From positions 18,940-82,939 of the forward strand of contig JAAXGZ010000152.1 of the NCBI GenBank assembly GCA_012271135.1: a stretch of 64,000 nucleotides of DNA, in the 5' to 3' direction. Source of the DNA: Caldilineales bacterium. GTDB lineage: Bacteria > Chloroflexota > Anaerolineae > Caldilineales > Caldilineaceae. This document shows positions 18,961-29,282 of the stretch, piece by piece. The number at the start of each line of letters is the position of its first letter. Position 1 is the first letter of the stretch. Both the position numbers and the translations under genes were made by a program. The notes below the pieces were generated by a model. That model was not told the DNA's origin and ran no database searches. It was given only the letters and a program-made list of their open reading frames with translations.

Positions 18961-20027
18961 CCAGATTGGTGTTTCTTGGCGGATTTCTGGGTGCCGGCAA
19001 GACGACGCTTCTGTTGCGTGCGGCCTCGATGTTGCAGGACCGCGGGCTGGAGGCCGGCTTTGTGACCAATGATCAGGGCAGCGACTTGGTGGACACCGCG
19101 CGGGGTGCTTCCGCGAAGCTGCCGGTGGCGGAAGTGGCGGGTGGCTGCTTCTGCTGTCGCTGGTCGGAATTGGCCGGAGCTTTGGAGACGTTGGCGGATC
19201 GAGGACCCGACGTCATCCTTGCGGAACCGGTGGGCAGCTGCACCGACCTGGCCGCCACGGTCCTTCGTCCCCTGCTGGTGCAGGGACCGGCGAACTTGGA
19301 CTTGGCTCCGCTTTCGGTACTGGTGTCAACGAACAACGCCTCGGCCCGCCGGTCGGCCAAGGTCGAATGGCTGCAGGATCAGCAGGTGAGGGAATGCCAC
19401 TGGCTGCTGCTCGGCAAGGCGGACCGCCTGTCGCCGGCGGACCGGGAGGCGCGGCGCGCGGAGTTGGCGGCTCTCTATCCGGGTGTGTCGCGCATCCTTC
19501 CGGTGTCCGGACGCACCGGGGAGGGTGTGGACGACTGGCTTGATCTGGTTCTGGGCAGGCCGGTGGACAATGTCGAAGTCCTGGACATTGACTACCGGAC
19601 GTATGCGGAGGCTGAGGCGGAGCTCGGTTGGCTGAATGCCGCGTGCGAACTGCGCAGTTCGCAGCCGCACAACCCATCCCAAATCGCCGAGACGATGGAG
19701 AGTCGCATGGCGGATCGGCTGGCGGCCGAAGGCGTGGAACTGGCTCACTTCAAACTACTGGTCAGGACGCCGACAGGGGCGCGCGCCGGCAGCCGGGTTT
19801 CCCATGCCGAATCCTGGGAGTGGGATTCGGATGCCCCGCTCTTGCCCGATTCCGGGGGTATGGAACTGGTGGTCAACCTCCGGGCCTTGGGCGCGCCCGA
19901 CGTGCTGTGGGATGCCTTGGTGGAGGCCCTCTCCAATCTGCAGGCGGAGTACAGCATCCGGTGGTACATGACCCGGTGCGAGGCCTTCCGGCCCCTCGCA
20001 CCCAAGCCGGAGATCCGGATCGCCTGA
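18957..20027 (+). CDS. CobW/P47K-like G3E GTPase
   Basis: FLGGFLGAGKTTLL, GGCFCC motif, LLLGKADR; ATGA overlap with upstream stop. Confidence 0.85.
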   Translation: MTRLVFLGGFLGAGKTTLLLRAASMLQDRGLEAGFVTNDQGSDLVDTARGASAKLPVAEVAGGCFCCRWSELAGALETLADRGPDVILAEPVGSCTDLAATVLRPLLVQGPANLDLAPLSVLVSTNNASARRSAKVEWLQDQQVRECHWLLLGKADRLSPADREARRAELAALYPGVSRILPVSGRTGEGVDDWLDLVLGRPVDNVEVLDIDYRTYAEAEAELGWLNAACELRSSQPHNPSQIAETMESRMADRLAAEGVELAHFKLLVRTPTGARAGSRVSHAESWEWDSDAPLLPDSGGMELVVNLRALGAPDVLWDALVEALSNLQAEYSIRWYMTRCEAFRPLAPKPEIRIA

Positions 20028-20095
20028 TCTTCGGCCTGCCGGCCCGACGGGGGTGTCATCGAGGAGCTTCGGGTCCCAGCGGATCTGCGCCCATA

Positions 20096-21592
20096 TCAGT
20101 GCAAACAGTGCCGATAGGTGTCCATGCGGTCGGTGAGAGCCAGCCGGTCGGTCAGCCTGGCCATCATGTCGGCCTTGACCGACAAGTGTGCGGGGTCGTC
20201 CCAAAGATTCCGCATTTCCAGTGGATCGTTTTCCAAGTCGTAAAGGACGCCGTCGCCGAAGCCGCCGTAGACGCAGACCTTCCAGCGTTCCGTGATCAGC
20301 ATGCGATAGCGGCACATCTCCGTGGAGATGCCGTCCTCGTCATATTCGATTAGTTTGCCTTCCTGCTGCGGCCGCGCCCCGTCCTCGATTACCGGCCGCA
20401 GGGATTCGCCGGGGAGAATGGCGCGGCGGGAGCGATGGCCGCCGCGCAGGTCGAATGCCTCCTGGCCCAGGCCGGCGTAGTCCAGGACCGTGGGGACGAA
20501 GTCCAAGTGGCTGACCGGCTGCGGAATCCGAGCTCCCTTCCGGCCATCCGGAGTGTGCCAGATCAGCGGCACGCGCACCACGGGTTCGTACGGCCAGGGT
20601 CCCTTGAGCAGCAGGTTGTGGGATCCCAGATACTCGCCGTGGTCGGAGAGGAATACCACGATCGTGTTGTCGGTCAGGCCAAGTTCCGTCAGGGCATCGC
20701 GCAGTCGGCCCATGCAGTCGTCGATGTGGGTGATCATGCCGTAGGTTTGGGCAATCGCCTCCCTTAGGATGCCCTCGTCCCAACCCCGGTGCGTGGGGCG
20801 GTCGAACCGTTCCAGGTAGCCACAGGGGTCCTCACTGCAGTCCCAGTTGTCGGGCAGCGATACGGATTCCGGGTCATACATTTCGCTGTACGGCCGCGCC
20901 GCGCAAAAGGGAGCGTGCGGATCGGGGAACGAGGTGACCAGGAAGAAGGGCCGGTCCCCCTGCCGACGCAGGAATTCGATGCTGCGCTCCGTAATCCAGT
21001 CGTTGTAGTGCCATTCGGACGGAACGGGCATGCGCCAGGTCTGGGGACCGGCCGAGGCATAGGCTTTCTCCCGGCTCAGTTCGGCCTTGGTTCCCGATCG
21101 CCTGGCCTCGACGTCGTTTACATAGTCGCCAAAGACATAGTTCACGTGGCCGCCCACGTAGTCGACACTCTGGTAACCGTAGTACGGCAGCGGCAGTTCC
21201 GTGATGTCGTGGCCGTTCCACAGTTCCTGGCTTTCCCACGAGGACGGCTGACCAGCCTCGTCCCGCGCCTCCGTGTTGAAGGGCTGCAGGTGGATTTTGC
21301 CCGCGCAATGGGTTCGATACCCATGTTCGGCCAAGAGGCCGGTGATTGTGGGAATGTTCTCGTCCAGGTTGCAGCCGTTGGTCGTCAGGCCGTGCTGGCG
21401 CGGGGTCAGGCCGGTGTGCAGCGAGGCCCGCGTGGGCGAACACACCGGATTGGTCGGGTAGGCCCGGTTGAAGTTGACACCGTCGGCGGCCAGCCGATCC
21501 AGGTTCGGCGTTCGGACTTCATCGTTGCCGTTCCAACCCAGGCAGAAACTGTTCATCTGGTCGACGATGATGACGAGGAAATTGGGGCGCAT
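20096..21592 (-). CDS. sulfatase (Cys-type arylsulfatase family)
   Basis: NFLVIIVDQMN, CSPTRASLHTG formylglycine motif, VFLSDHGEYLGSH. Confidence 0.93.
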   Translation of the reverse strand: MRPNFLVIIVDQMNSFCLGWNGNDEVRTPNLDRLAADGVNFNRAYPTNPVCSPTRASLHTGLTPRQHGLTTNGCNLDENIPTITGLLAEHGYRTHCAGKIHLQPFNTEARDEAGQPSSWESQELWNGHDITELPLPYYGYQSVDYVGGHVNYVFGDYVNDVEARRSGTKAELSREKAYASAGPQTWRMPVPSEWHYNDWITERSIEFLRRQGDRPFFLVTSFPDPHAPFCAARPYSEMYDPESVSLPDNWDCSEDPCGYLERFDRPTHRGWDEGILREAIAQTYGMITHIDDCMGRLRDALTELGLTDNTIVVFLSDHGEYLGSHNLLLKGPWPYEPVVRVPLIWHTPDGRKGARIPQPVSHLDFVPTVLDYAGLGQEAFDLRGGHRSRRAILPGESLRPVIEDGARPQQEGKLIEYDEDGISTEMCRYRMLITERWKVCVYGGFGDGVLYDLENDPLEMRNLWDDPAHLSVKADMMARLTDRLALTDRMDTYRHCLH

Positions 21593-21717
21593 TGGGAACT
21601 CGCTGTGGTTGCAGGTGATCAAGTAGGAGGCATACAGCCGGGGTTGGACGAACCCGGGGAACGCGCGGGCAGGTGCCAAGATGCTGCCGCATGTGTACTC
21701 CTTCGGCCAGCCGCGCT

Positions 21718-22134
21718 TTATGTGCCCCTATCCGGCTCGAAGGGATTCAACACGGGTACGCCGGCACGGTCGAAGTGGCGGACATTGCGGGTGACCACCG
21801 TCAACCCGTGGACGAGGGCGGTAGCGGCGATCATGAGATCGACGTTGTCGTATCCCAGAGATGCCGACAGCTGTCCCCAGCGCTGCGCCACTGCAACATC
21901 CAGGGACAAAACCCGGTCTCCGTACAGGGTGAGCAATCGGAACAACCAGACATCCAACGCGTGGGCGAAGGGAGCATTGTGGCGTTCCTGTTGCGTGATG
22001 CCCCGCCGTATCTCGCCAATGGTAACGGCACTCAGGAACAGTTCCCGGGGCTGGTGCTGCGCCGCCCATCGGGCGACCTGAGGGTGTCTGTCCGGTCTGC
22101 GGAGGGCAGACACTACGTTGGTATCCAGCAACAC
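21718..22134 (-). CDS. PIN-domain toxin (VapC-like)
   Basis: LLDTNVVSALRRP, DLMIAATA, TRNVRHF; start overlaps antitoxin stop. Confidence 0.88.
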   Translation of the reverse strand: MLLDTNVVSALRRPDRHPQVARWAAQHQPRELFLSAVTIGEIRRGITQQERHNAPFAHALDVWLFRLLTLYGDRVLSLDVAVAQRWGQLSASLGYDNVDLMIAATALVHGLTVVTRNVRHFDRAGVPVLNPFEPDRGT

Positions 22135-22391
22135 TACAGATCCACCGGGCGGGCATCCAGCGGCCAGCGCTCGAACTCGAAGTCGCCGCCTTTGGGTATG
22201 GCCAACAGGTGTTCCACGAATGTGGGCGTGTCGCTCGGTTCCTGCTTGCAAAGCCGTTCGTACTCTGCCACGGCCAGCACCACAACGGCGGGTTTGCCCC
22301 TGCGCGTCACTTGCTGGGGTTCGCCTGCCAAGGCGGCATCCACCACGGCGCTGAAGCGGTTCTTGGCATCCTGCAATTGCCATGTGGGCAT
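22134..22391 (-). CDS. Phd/YefM-type antitoxin
   Basis: MPTWQLQDAKNRFSAVVDAALAGEPQQVTRRGKPAVVVL. Confidence 0.88.
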   Translation of the reverse strand: MPTWQLQDAKNRFSAVVDAALAGEPQQVTRRGKPAVVVLAVAEYERLCKQEPSDTPTFVEHLLAIPKGGDFEFERWPLDARPVDL

Positions 22392-22429
22392 GTGACTTCT
22401 CCTGTCTAGACTGTCTAGCCAATTATGCC

Positions 22430-23125
22430 ACAAACAGCACGGATGAACCGATGAGCCGCCGCACGGCTGAGATGATGGCGGTGACCGACAGGTACATCAG
22501 CGATCGATGTCCCCGGGACTCTGTAGTCTCTGGTTCGGGACGGCAACTCGAAGGCGTCGTTGTCGGGCGCCGGGGGAATGTCGTGCAAGTGGTCCACAAA
22601 GTTGGGCATATGATCCGGTTGGTCTTGGCACAGCAAGTCCGTGGATACGGTATATGTAATATACGCATACCATTTGGGCTTGAATTTCGTCCCTTCCTGT
22701 CGGATGCGAGCCTGTCGGGGTGGGCAATCGGCATAGGGATTGTGGCCTTTGACCCGCAGCCAGCCGGCCTTGAGTACATACAGATGGCTATCTGATACCT
22801 TGACCTCCGAGGGAATGGTGAACCCATCCAGTGTGTGGTACTTACTCTTGAAACGGAGATAGCCCCCACCGGCAAAGAACGCCTGGAAGGCATCCGCCAG
22901 GTATTTGAGGGTGTATTTCACTTCCTTGTGCCCATAGTCCTGTAGCCAAGCATAATCCGATTCATTCCGCAGCGCCGTAACTCACATTCCATCCCGTAGA
23001 ACGATAGATTAGGAGGTTCAAGGCGTGTACCCGCTTGATAGGCCGCATATTCCTGTTGCTTGCGGGCCAGGAAATGGTTCCAGGCAAAGCGGCAGGCCCC
23101 GGCCTGTCCCGCCCAGCCTGTTAGA
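22430..23125 (-). pseudogene. decayed TnpB (IS200/IS605-type OrfB)
   Basis: QAGACRFAWNHFLARKQQEYAAYQAG..., frameshift, then LRNESDYAWLQDYGHKEVKYTLKYLADAFQAFFAGGGYLRFKSK...FTIPSEVKV...GTKFKPKWYAYITYTV; catalytic C-terminal half missing. Confidence 0.85.
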
Positions 23126-23133
23126 ATGGATAT

Positions 23134-24123
23134 TCAAGTAGCGGCAAAGCGACCGGTGACAAATGCCAATCCCTCGCCCACCATCACCGTAGGTGTATGC
23201 CGGAGAAGCAGGAGAACACCGTCGCGGGGGCTGACCACTTCGCTCTGTTCACGCCCGTACACATCCCGTATACAGCCAAGGCGCTGACCGGCCTGGACAT
23301 CAGCCAATAGCTCCGTCTCGCTTTCAAACAGTCCGGCGGACTGGGCCGAGATAAGGTAATCCAGGTTGCCATCACCCCATAGATGGTGGGTAGGTTGCTT
23401 GACGGGACAGGGTACTGGTCTCATCTGTAACATAGACATGATGTTGAGAATGCCCTGTGCATAGACAGTGATGGCTTCACGTCCGGCTCTGCCACCACCC
23501 GGTGTTTCTGTATACAGGCAGGGAATGCCTGCCGCATGAGCTACGGAAATGGTCCGGCCTGGAGGTACCGGTGGGGGATGTCCCCAGATGACGGCTGTTC
23601 CAAACGCCTTTGCCCCCTCCAGGCTCTGCTGGCCTGCAGGGGTATCCTCGTGGATGTAACCCACTAGGGTAGGGATATTGGACTGCGGACCACCACTATG
23701 TAAATCAATATAGAAATCCGCGTGGCGGATCAACTGCCGGTACATTACGTCCGCTATGCGTTCGGTTAATGTACCCGTGGTGGAACCTGGAAAAACCCGA
23801 GCCAGATTGCGTCCATCCACAGGACTGTTGCGGGTATGGGTCTCGAAAGCCGGTACATTGCTTACTGGCACCATGATGATTGTGCCACGCATGTGGTGGG
23901 GATCCAACTGTTGGTAAACACGAGGAATGGCTTGTATCCCTTCCATTTCATTGCCGTGTACACCGGCAGTTACTACCAGGATTGGACTCCGCACCTCACT
24001 GGTTGCATACAGAATGGGAAGTTGCCATGAGCCTCCTCCCGGACGGGGGCCAACGGTGACTTGGGTAAATCCCTTGTATTGTGGAACCAAGTCTGCAAGT
24101 TCAAATTCGAGGTTGGATGTCAT
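23134..24123 (-). CDS. succinylglutamate desuccinylase/aspartoacylase family protein
   Basis: GVHGNEMEG, FYIDLHSGG, C-terminal barrel-like domain. Confidence 0.85.
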   Translation of the reverse strand: MTSNLEFELADLVPQYKGFTQVTVGPRPGGGSWQLPILYATSEVRSPILVVTAGVHGNEMEGIQAIPRVYQQLDPHHMRGTIIMVPVSNVPAFETHTRNSPVDGRNLARVFPGSTTGTLTERIADVMYRQLIRHADFYIDLHSGGPQSNIPTLVGYIHEDTPAGQQSLEGAKAFGTAVIWGHPPPVPPGRTISVAHAAGIPCLYTETPGGGRAGREAITVYAQGILNIMSMLQMRPVPCPVKQPTHHLWGDGNLDYLISAQSAGLFESETELLADVQAGQRLGCIRDVYGREQSEVVSPRDGVLLLLRHTPTVMVGEGLAFVTGRFAAT

Positions 24124-24469
24124 AAAGGCAAAGACTCCGTAACACCAAAGGTTGCTCTGTGTTTTGGGGTTGACTTCAAGTGGAATGCCATAACGGGTTC
24201 GTGAAGTTCAACTGCAAGCAGGCAAAATCCAAGTTACACAGTCCATCATACAGGCAATGCTGATTCTGTGCAAACTGCCAAAGCAGATTCATGTCTGACT
24301 CCACGAATCTCTGGTCTGAAGTGGTGAAATCACGCAAGGCTGCTAAAAATGGACGTCGGATTGTGATTGAGACTTTCCAGGCACTACCTCCAGTTTTTCT
24401 GCACACCTTGCATGTGCCTTTGCAGTTGGGTTCCTTCTTCGTCAGGGCGTTAATTGAGACTATGCTCTA

Positions 24470-25623
24470 GTGTTGTGTCCCGGAAATAGCCGTGCATAAT
24501 CTCTGGATCTTGTGGAGGATGGAGTCGGCGGGGTCCGGGCGCCGGGGTTGCAGGGGTCGGTGAAGCGGCGAATCTTCGCCTTGAGCTGGGTAACGGAGGC
24601 AAAGGAGCCGCGGCGGATGGCCTTCTGCGTGATGATGCGGAACCGGATCTCGACCTGGTTGAGCCAGGAAGAGTAGGCGGGGATGAAGTGGAGATGGCAG
24701 CGGGGCCGGGCGGCCAGCCAACGCTTGACACGGGCGTGCTTGTGGGTGCCGTAGTTGTCGACGACGAGGTGGATGTCGAGGTTCGGGGGCACGTTGGCGT
24801 CGATGTGTCGGAGGAAGCCCGGGAACTCCTGGTGGCGGTGTCGCGGCCTGCACTGGGCGAGGACCCGGCCGGTGGCGATGTCCAGGGCGGCGAAGAGGGT
24901 GGTGGTGCCGTGGCGGAGGTAATCGTGCGTCACGCCTTCGACATAGCCCAGCCCGAGAGGCAGGAGGGGCTGGGTGCGCTCCAGGGCCTGGGTCCGGTTC
25001 TTCCCGTCGACGCGCAGCACCATCGCATGGTCGGGCGGATGGAGATGGAGGCCGACGATGTCGCGGACCGTCTCGACGAAGAAGGGATCGGTGGAGAGCT
25101 GGAAGTGCTTCTGCCGGTGGGGCTGGATGCTGAACGCGGTCCAGATACGCTGAACCGTGGACTTCGACAGCCCGATGACCTCGGCCATGGCACGACAGGT
25201 CCAGTGCGTGCTGCCGTCGGGGGATCGGGTCTCGAGCGTCTTCCGCAACAGCGTCATGACGCTGTCGTCCGGGATGGTGCGCGGCCTTCCCGGCCGGTGT
25301 TCGTCGTACAGGCCCATGAGGCCCTGGGTGCGAAAGCGTTCGCGCCACCGGCCGACCGTCTGGCGGCTGACGCGGAGCCGCGCGGCCACCGTCGTGTTGT
25401 CCAGGCCCTCGGCGCACAGCAGCACGATCCGGGCGCGGCGCACCAGGCCCGCGGGCAGACTGCGCGACCGGACCAGCGACGCGAGTTCCTCACGCGTGTC
25501 CCGGCTGACTTCAAGCAGCTGCAACGGACGTCCCCGGGCCATGGCCCCTTCCTCCTGCGGGCGGATGAGGAGCAAGATGCCTTGTCTTCGTCATTATGTC
25601 CACATACTTAAGGGACGCAACAC
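24470..25623 (-). mobile_element. IS630-type insertion sequence, 1154 bp
   Basis: Ends GTGTTGTGTCCC / GTGTTGCGTCCC (11/12 matched), flanked by TA inside CTAG at both ends. Confidence 0.9.
24477..25545 (-). pseudogene. IS630 transposase with probable C-terminal frameshift
   Basis: MARGRPLQLLEVS...VDGKNRTQALERTQP...VVDNYGTHKH...WLNQVE; the expected ending DSILHKIQRLCTAISGTQH is in another frame (track 24467..25417). Confidence 0.8.
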
Positions 25624-25929
25624 TAGTTACCGTATGGGGTGCAGTCGAGCTCGGAGTTGCGTTTCCGGCGTGCCAACAAGCTCGATCAGTGGCTTGAGGA
25701 CACCATCGCATGTTCTCCCTCCTGAATGTAGGCGACTCCGACCAACTACGGGGCCGGTTCCCAACGGAGTCAACGGTACAAGGACTGCTGTGTGGTTGAT
25801 CAAAGACAGGACCGTAAGCTTTCCACCCCATTCAAAGCGTCAGAAGGAGCACTTCAGCAGAGTGTGTTCGACCGTCACCCAAGCTTTGTCGGAGCCGGTT
25901 CTTTCCGTTTCCTGAGTTCCGACGTCATC

Positions 25930-26264
25930 GCGCCGTTGAAGTCCAGAACTTCAAACAACGGACGATCTCGGTTTCGCTGGAGCCTGGCATCGGATTTGGG
26001 CAACGCTTCGCCCACTCGATGGTCTCTTCCATGTTCGTTACTTGCCACAGCCAAAAGCCTGCCGCCAATTGCCAGTTGCCGCGAAGGGGCCGTCCGTGAC
26101 CGTGCGGTCCTGGCCATCAAACGCCACTCACTTGCCTTGAGACCTTCGCCAGCCAACAACACGTCTGCTTTGGTGAACTTGCCCATGGCCTCAAGGAGTT
26201 CGGTTGACAGCATCGTTCCTGATTCGCTGTCCCTGGTCGCCTTGAGCAACACCATCCCTTTCAT
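25930..26264 (-). pseudogene. frameshifted YciI/DGPF-domain protein
   Basis: MKGMVLLKATRDSESGTMLSTELLEAMGKFTKADVLLAGEGLKAS then, in other frames, TVTDGPFA and AGFWLWQVTNMEETIEWAKRCPNPMPGSSETEI. Confidence 0.8.
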
Positions 26265-27139
26265 CACCTTGGTCCTCGAATGGTCACGGGCGCGTGTCGC
26301 AGACCGGCACGCGCTTCCATAGTGGCGGAATGCCTGCCCGGATATGACTGCATTGGGCAACACCGCGGCGCGGGCGACATGACGCTCCGGCCAAGCGTGC
26401 GCTCGTCAGTGTACCGCCAGCCACACCACGAGGTGGACATCATCCTCGGTAATCTGCGGCAATGGTTTCGGGGGTTCGTAGGGTTCGAAGCCCAGTTCTT
26501 GATGACGGCCAGGATATTGCGAGCCTGAACTACGGGTTCGATTGAATCGTTCATGGCCTGTCGGAACCTGCGCACCGTTCGTTTAGGGCAGGGCGCGCTC
26601 AACGTGTCCACAGCTCGGTCAATGGCTTCCTGATTCTCCCCGGGTGGAGGGTTGGTGCGCACGATGTCGGCAGCCCTGCACAGTGCTCGGGGAATGTCGG
26701 GCTCGAGGTTGGACTTGTCGGCATGAAATTCCACTTGACGGCAACATCGTCCCGCGCAACCTGCCATGCCTCGTGGGCAAGGTCTGCAGTGTCGTTTGTG
26801 AGTTGCCGCGGTGTATGCCATCCGTTCGCAGGGCGCGCTGCATCCAAGCAGATCAGCGTTTCGTCGGGCAGAAGGGATCGGATGAATCCAGATTCTCCGT
26901 TGCCACAAAGCGGAACAGGGACTGTGAATGATCACCCACGCGGATGCAGAAGGCGCATCCGGCAATTGCCTTCGCCAAAGTCCTGGAAACACGTTCTACC
27001 AGAGCGAAACCGCGTCAGGCAGGAAAAGAACAGATGCAGATTGATTGAGCCGTGTAGCCGCGTAGCGTCTCGGCCCTGAAGCTAGAATTCGAAACCGTCA
27101 TGCGCTTGCGGGCGGACCAAGAAGGCTATACTGACTCTA

Positions 27140-27781
27140 GTGCACCTTTACGGAAGTGGTTGGGATCAGATGGAGGCCATCTTGCCCCCTCACGGACCCA
27201 AGCAGACGATTCTGGCAGGCAGCCGCGGTTTGACCTTGCAGGCAGCGGACCGCCCGGTCCTGGAACGGTGGGCGCGGTCGCAGGCCCTGTCCCACCGCCA
27301 AGTGCAGCGGGCGCGCATGCTGCTGGGGCTGGCGGAGGGCCGCACGCTGGCGGCCCTGGACCTCGACACCGGCAAGGTGTACTACGCCGACGCCAAGCGG
27401 CATCGGCACCAGGCATGCCTGGCCTTCCTGCGGCAGTGGGCCCGGCGCTTCCCCACGCAGCGGGTGCATCCGGTCCTGGACCACTACTCCCCCCACAAGC
27501 ACCGCAAGGTGAAGAGTGGACGGAAGGCCCACCCCCGCTTCCACTTTCACGTCACCCCCACCGCCTGCGCCTGGCTGAACCCGGTCGAGCACTGGTTCAG
27601 CGCCCTGCAGCGCCAGGGGCTGGCCCGCGGCTCCTTCGCCGACGTGGCCGACCTGCGGGCGACCCTCGGTCGCTACGTGCGCGGCCGCAACCGCCGGGCC
27701 GCGCCTCCGCCGTGGAACACCAGGGCCGATGAACTCCTGGCCCGCATCGCACAGATCCGAAGAACTTGCGGAATGGTGCAC
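27140..27781 (+). mobile_element. internally deleted IS630-type element, 642 bp, with one end-to-end ORF
   Basis: Ends GTGCACCTTTACGGAAGT / GTGCACCATTCCGCAAGT, TA within CTAG at both ends; ORF starts as IS630 N-terminus then fuses to ALDLDTGKVYYADAKRHRHQACLAFLRQ...VLDHYSPHKH...LNPVEHWFSALQRQ. Confidence 0.88.
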
Positions 27782-27898
27782 TAGGAATGTTTGTCTGCGC
27801 ACGGAAAGTTGTGCGTGTTTTGTCTTCTCAAACAAATTTTGACCATTGCATGTCTTTGTTACAATGCGAATCTCAAAACCGGATAACGGAGGAAGAGC

Positions 27899-29215
27899 AT
27901 GACTGCATCTCGTATTTCCCGGCGCAGGTTTTTTCAAGGTTTGTCTTGGGTGGGAGTTGGCACGGTGGTCGCTGCCTGCACACCCATGCCAGCACCCACG
28001 GTGACCGAGGAGGGAGTTCCCGCCGCCGAAGCCATCCACATTCGCTTTGCGGGATGGGGCAATACGGAGGAGCTGACTCTTTATGAGAACATTGCCGCCG
28101 CCCACATGGAGGAGGACTCAGGCATTGAGATAGAGAACCTGGGATTCCCGGGCTCGGACTATGCCCAAAAACTTTTTTCTTGGATAGCTTCTGGGGATCC
28201 GCCGGAGAACCTCCGTACCGGTACCCAGTACTTCCCCACGCTGTGGGCGGACGGTGTCTTGCTGGCCCTGACGGAGTACTTCAATAGCACGCCGGATCTG
28301 CTGGATGACGCCCAATACATGACGGTACTGTATGACATCTACACGTTGGACAATGAAATGTTCGCCACCGTGATCGGTCCCAATGTCATGGCGGCCTACC
28401 TGAACATGGATATGCTGTCGGAGGCTGGTCTTGAATACCCGGGTGCAGATTGGACCTATGACGATTACGCCGCCATGGCCGTGGCCATGACCGGCGGTGA
28501 AGGTATGGAAAAGACCTTTGGTTCCAGCAACGCCTACTGGTGGATGGTGTGGGAGAGCCAGCTGTGGGCCCGGGGCGGGGATCTCTTCGATGCCATTTAC
28601 AATCCGACTCGCTGCCTGCTGGACAGCGAGGAGATGATCGAGACCTGTCGGTGGTTCCAGGACATGGTACACACCCATGGGGCAGCTCCGACCGCCGGTG
28701 AGGCGGCCGGCTTTGAAGGCGGCTGGAATTCGGGCCGCATCGGCATGGAGATAACCGGTACCTGGGCGGTAAACGCCCGGCGTAAGATTGATGCCTTTGC
28801 CTGGGATCTGGCTCACCTGCCACGGGAAAAGCACCAAGCGTCGGCCCATGCAGCCGGAGGCATCGTGATTCCCAATACAGTCGCACATCCCGACGCAGCC
28901 TGGTCACACGCGGCGTACCATCAGGGAGATCGCGCCCAGGAAATGTATGCACGTGATGGACTGAATGCGCCCATTATGCTGAAGTGGGCTACGTCTCCGG
29001 CGTTCCTGGAACTGGAGGGGGCTCCCCCGCATCACTCAGCCCGCGTGGATGCCATGGCTTACTCCCGAAACAGGGACTTCTACTTTGCTCAGTGGACCGA
29101 GGTGCGCAACAAGGCATTCAATCCCGAGATGGATAAGCTGATGACCGGAGAACAAACGCCAGAAGACACGGCCCTCAACATGGCACAGAAGGCTCAGGAA
29201 ATCCTCGACGCCTGA
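27899..29215 (+). CDS. ABC transporter extracellular solute-binding protein (family 1), lipoprotein
   Basis: Twin-arginine SRRRFFQG plus lipobox VAAC; SBP_bac_1-like sequence. Confidence 0.9.
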   Translation: MTASRISRRRFFQGLSWVGVGTVVAACTPMPAPTVTEEGVPAAEAIHIRFAGWGNTEELTLYENIAAAHMEEDSGIEIENLGFPGSDYAQKLFSWIASGDPPENLRTGTQYFPTLWADGVLLALTEYFNSTPDLLDDAQYMTVLYDIYTLDNEMFATVIGPNVMAAYLNMDMLSEAGLEYPGADWTYDDYAAMAVAMTGGEGMEKTFGSSNAYWWMVWESQLWARGGDLFDAIYNPTRCLLDSEEMIETCRWFQDMVHTHGAAPTAGEAAGFEGGWNSGRIGMEITGTWAVNARRKIDAFAWDLAHLPREKHQASAHAAGGIVIPNTVAHPDAAWSHAAYHQGDRAQEMYARDGLNAPIMLKWATSPAFLELEGAPPHHSARVDAMAYSRNRDFYFAQWTEVRNKAFNPEMDKLMTGEQTPEDTALNMAQKAQEILDA

Positions 29216-29242
29216 CATCCCACATGCGGGATGTGTGATTGG

Positions 29243-29270
29243 CCTGCCCTGCAATGAGTTGCAGGGCAGG
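29243..29270 (+). terminator. hairpin between tandem SBP genes
   Basis: CCTGCCCTGCAA-TGAG-TTGCAGGGCAGG, perfect 12-bp stem, 28 nt after stop. Confidence 0.75.
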
Positions 29271-29282
29271 TTCCTTGAGGTG

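Noticed and set aside
24470-27781. Composite transposon bounded by the two IS630-type elements
   Set aside because: TIR sequences differ (GTGTTGTGTCCC versus GTGCACC...) and they belong to different subgroups; no outer target duplication supporting joint movement
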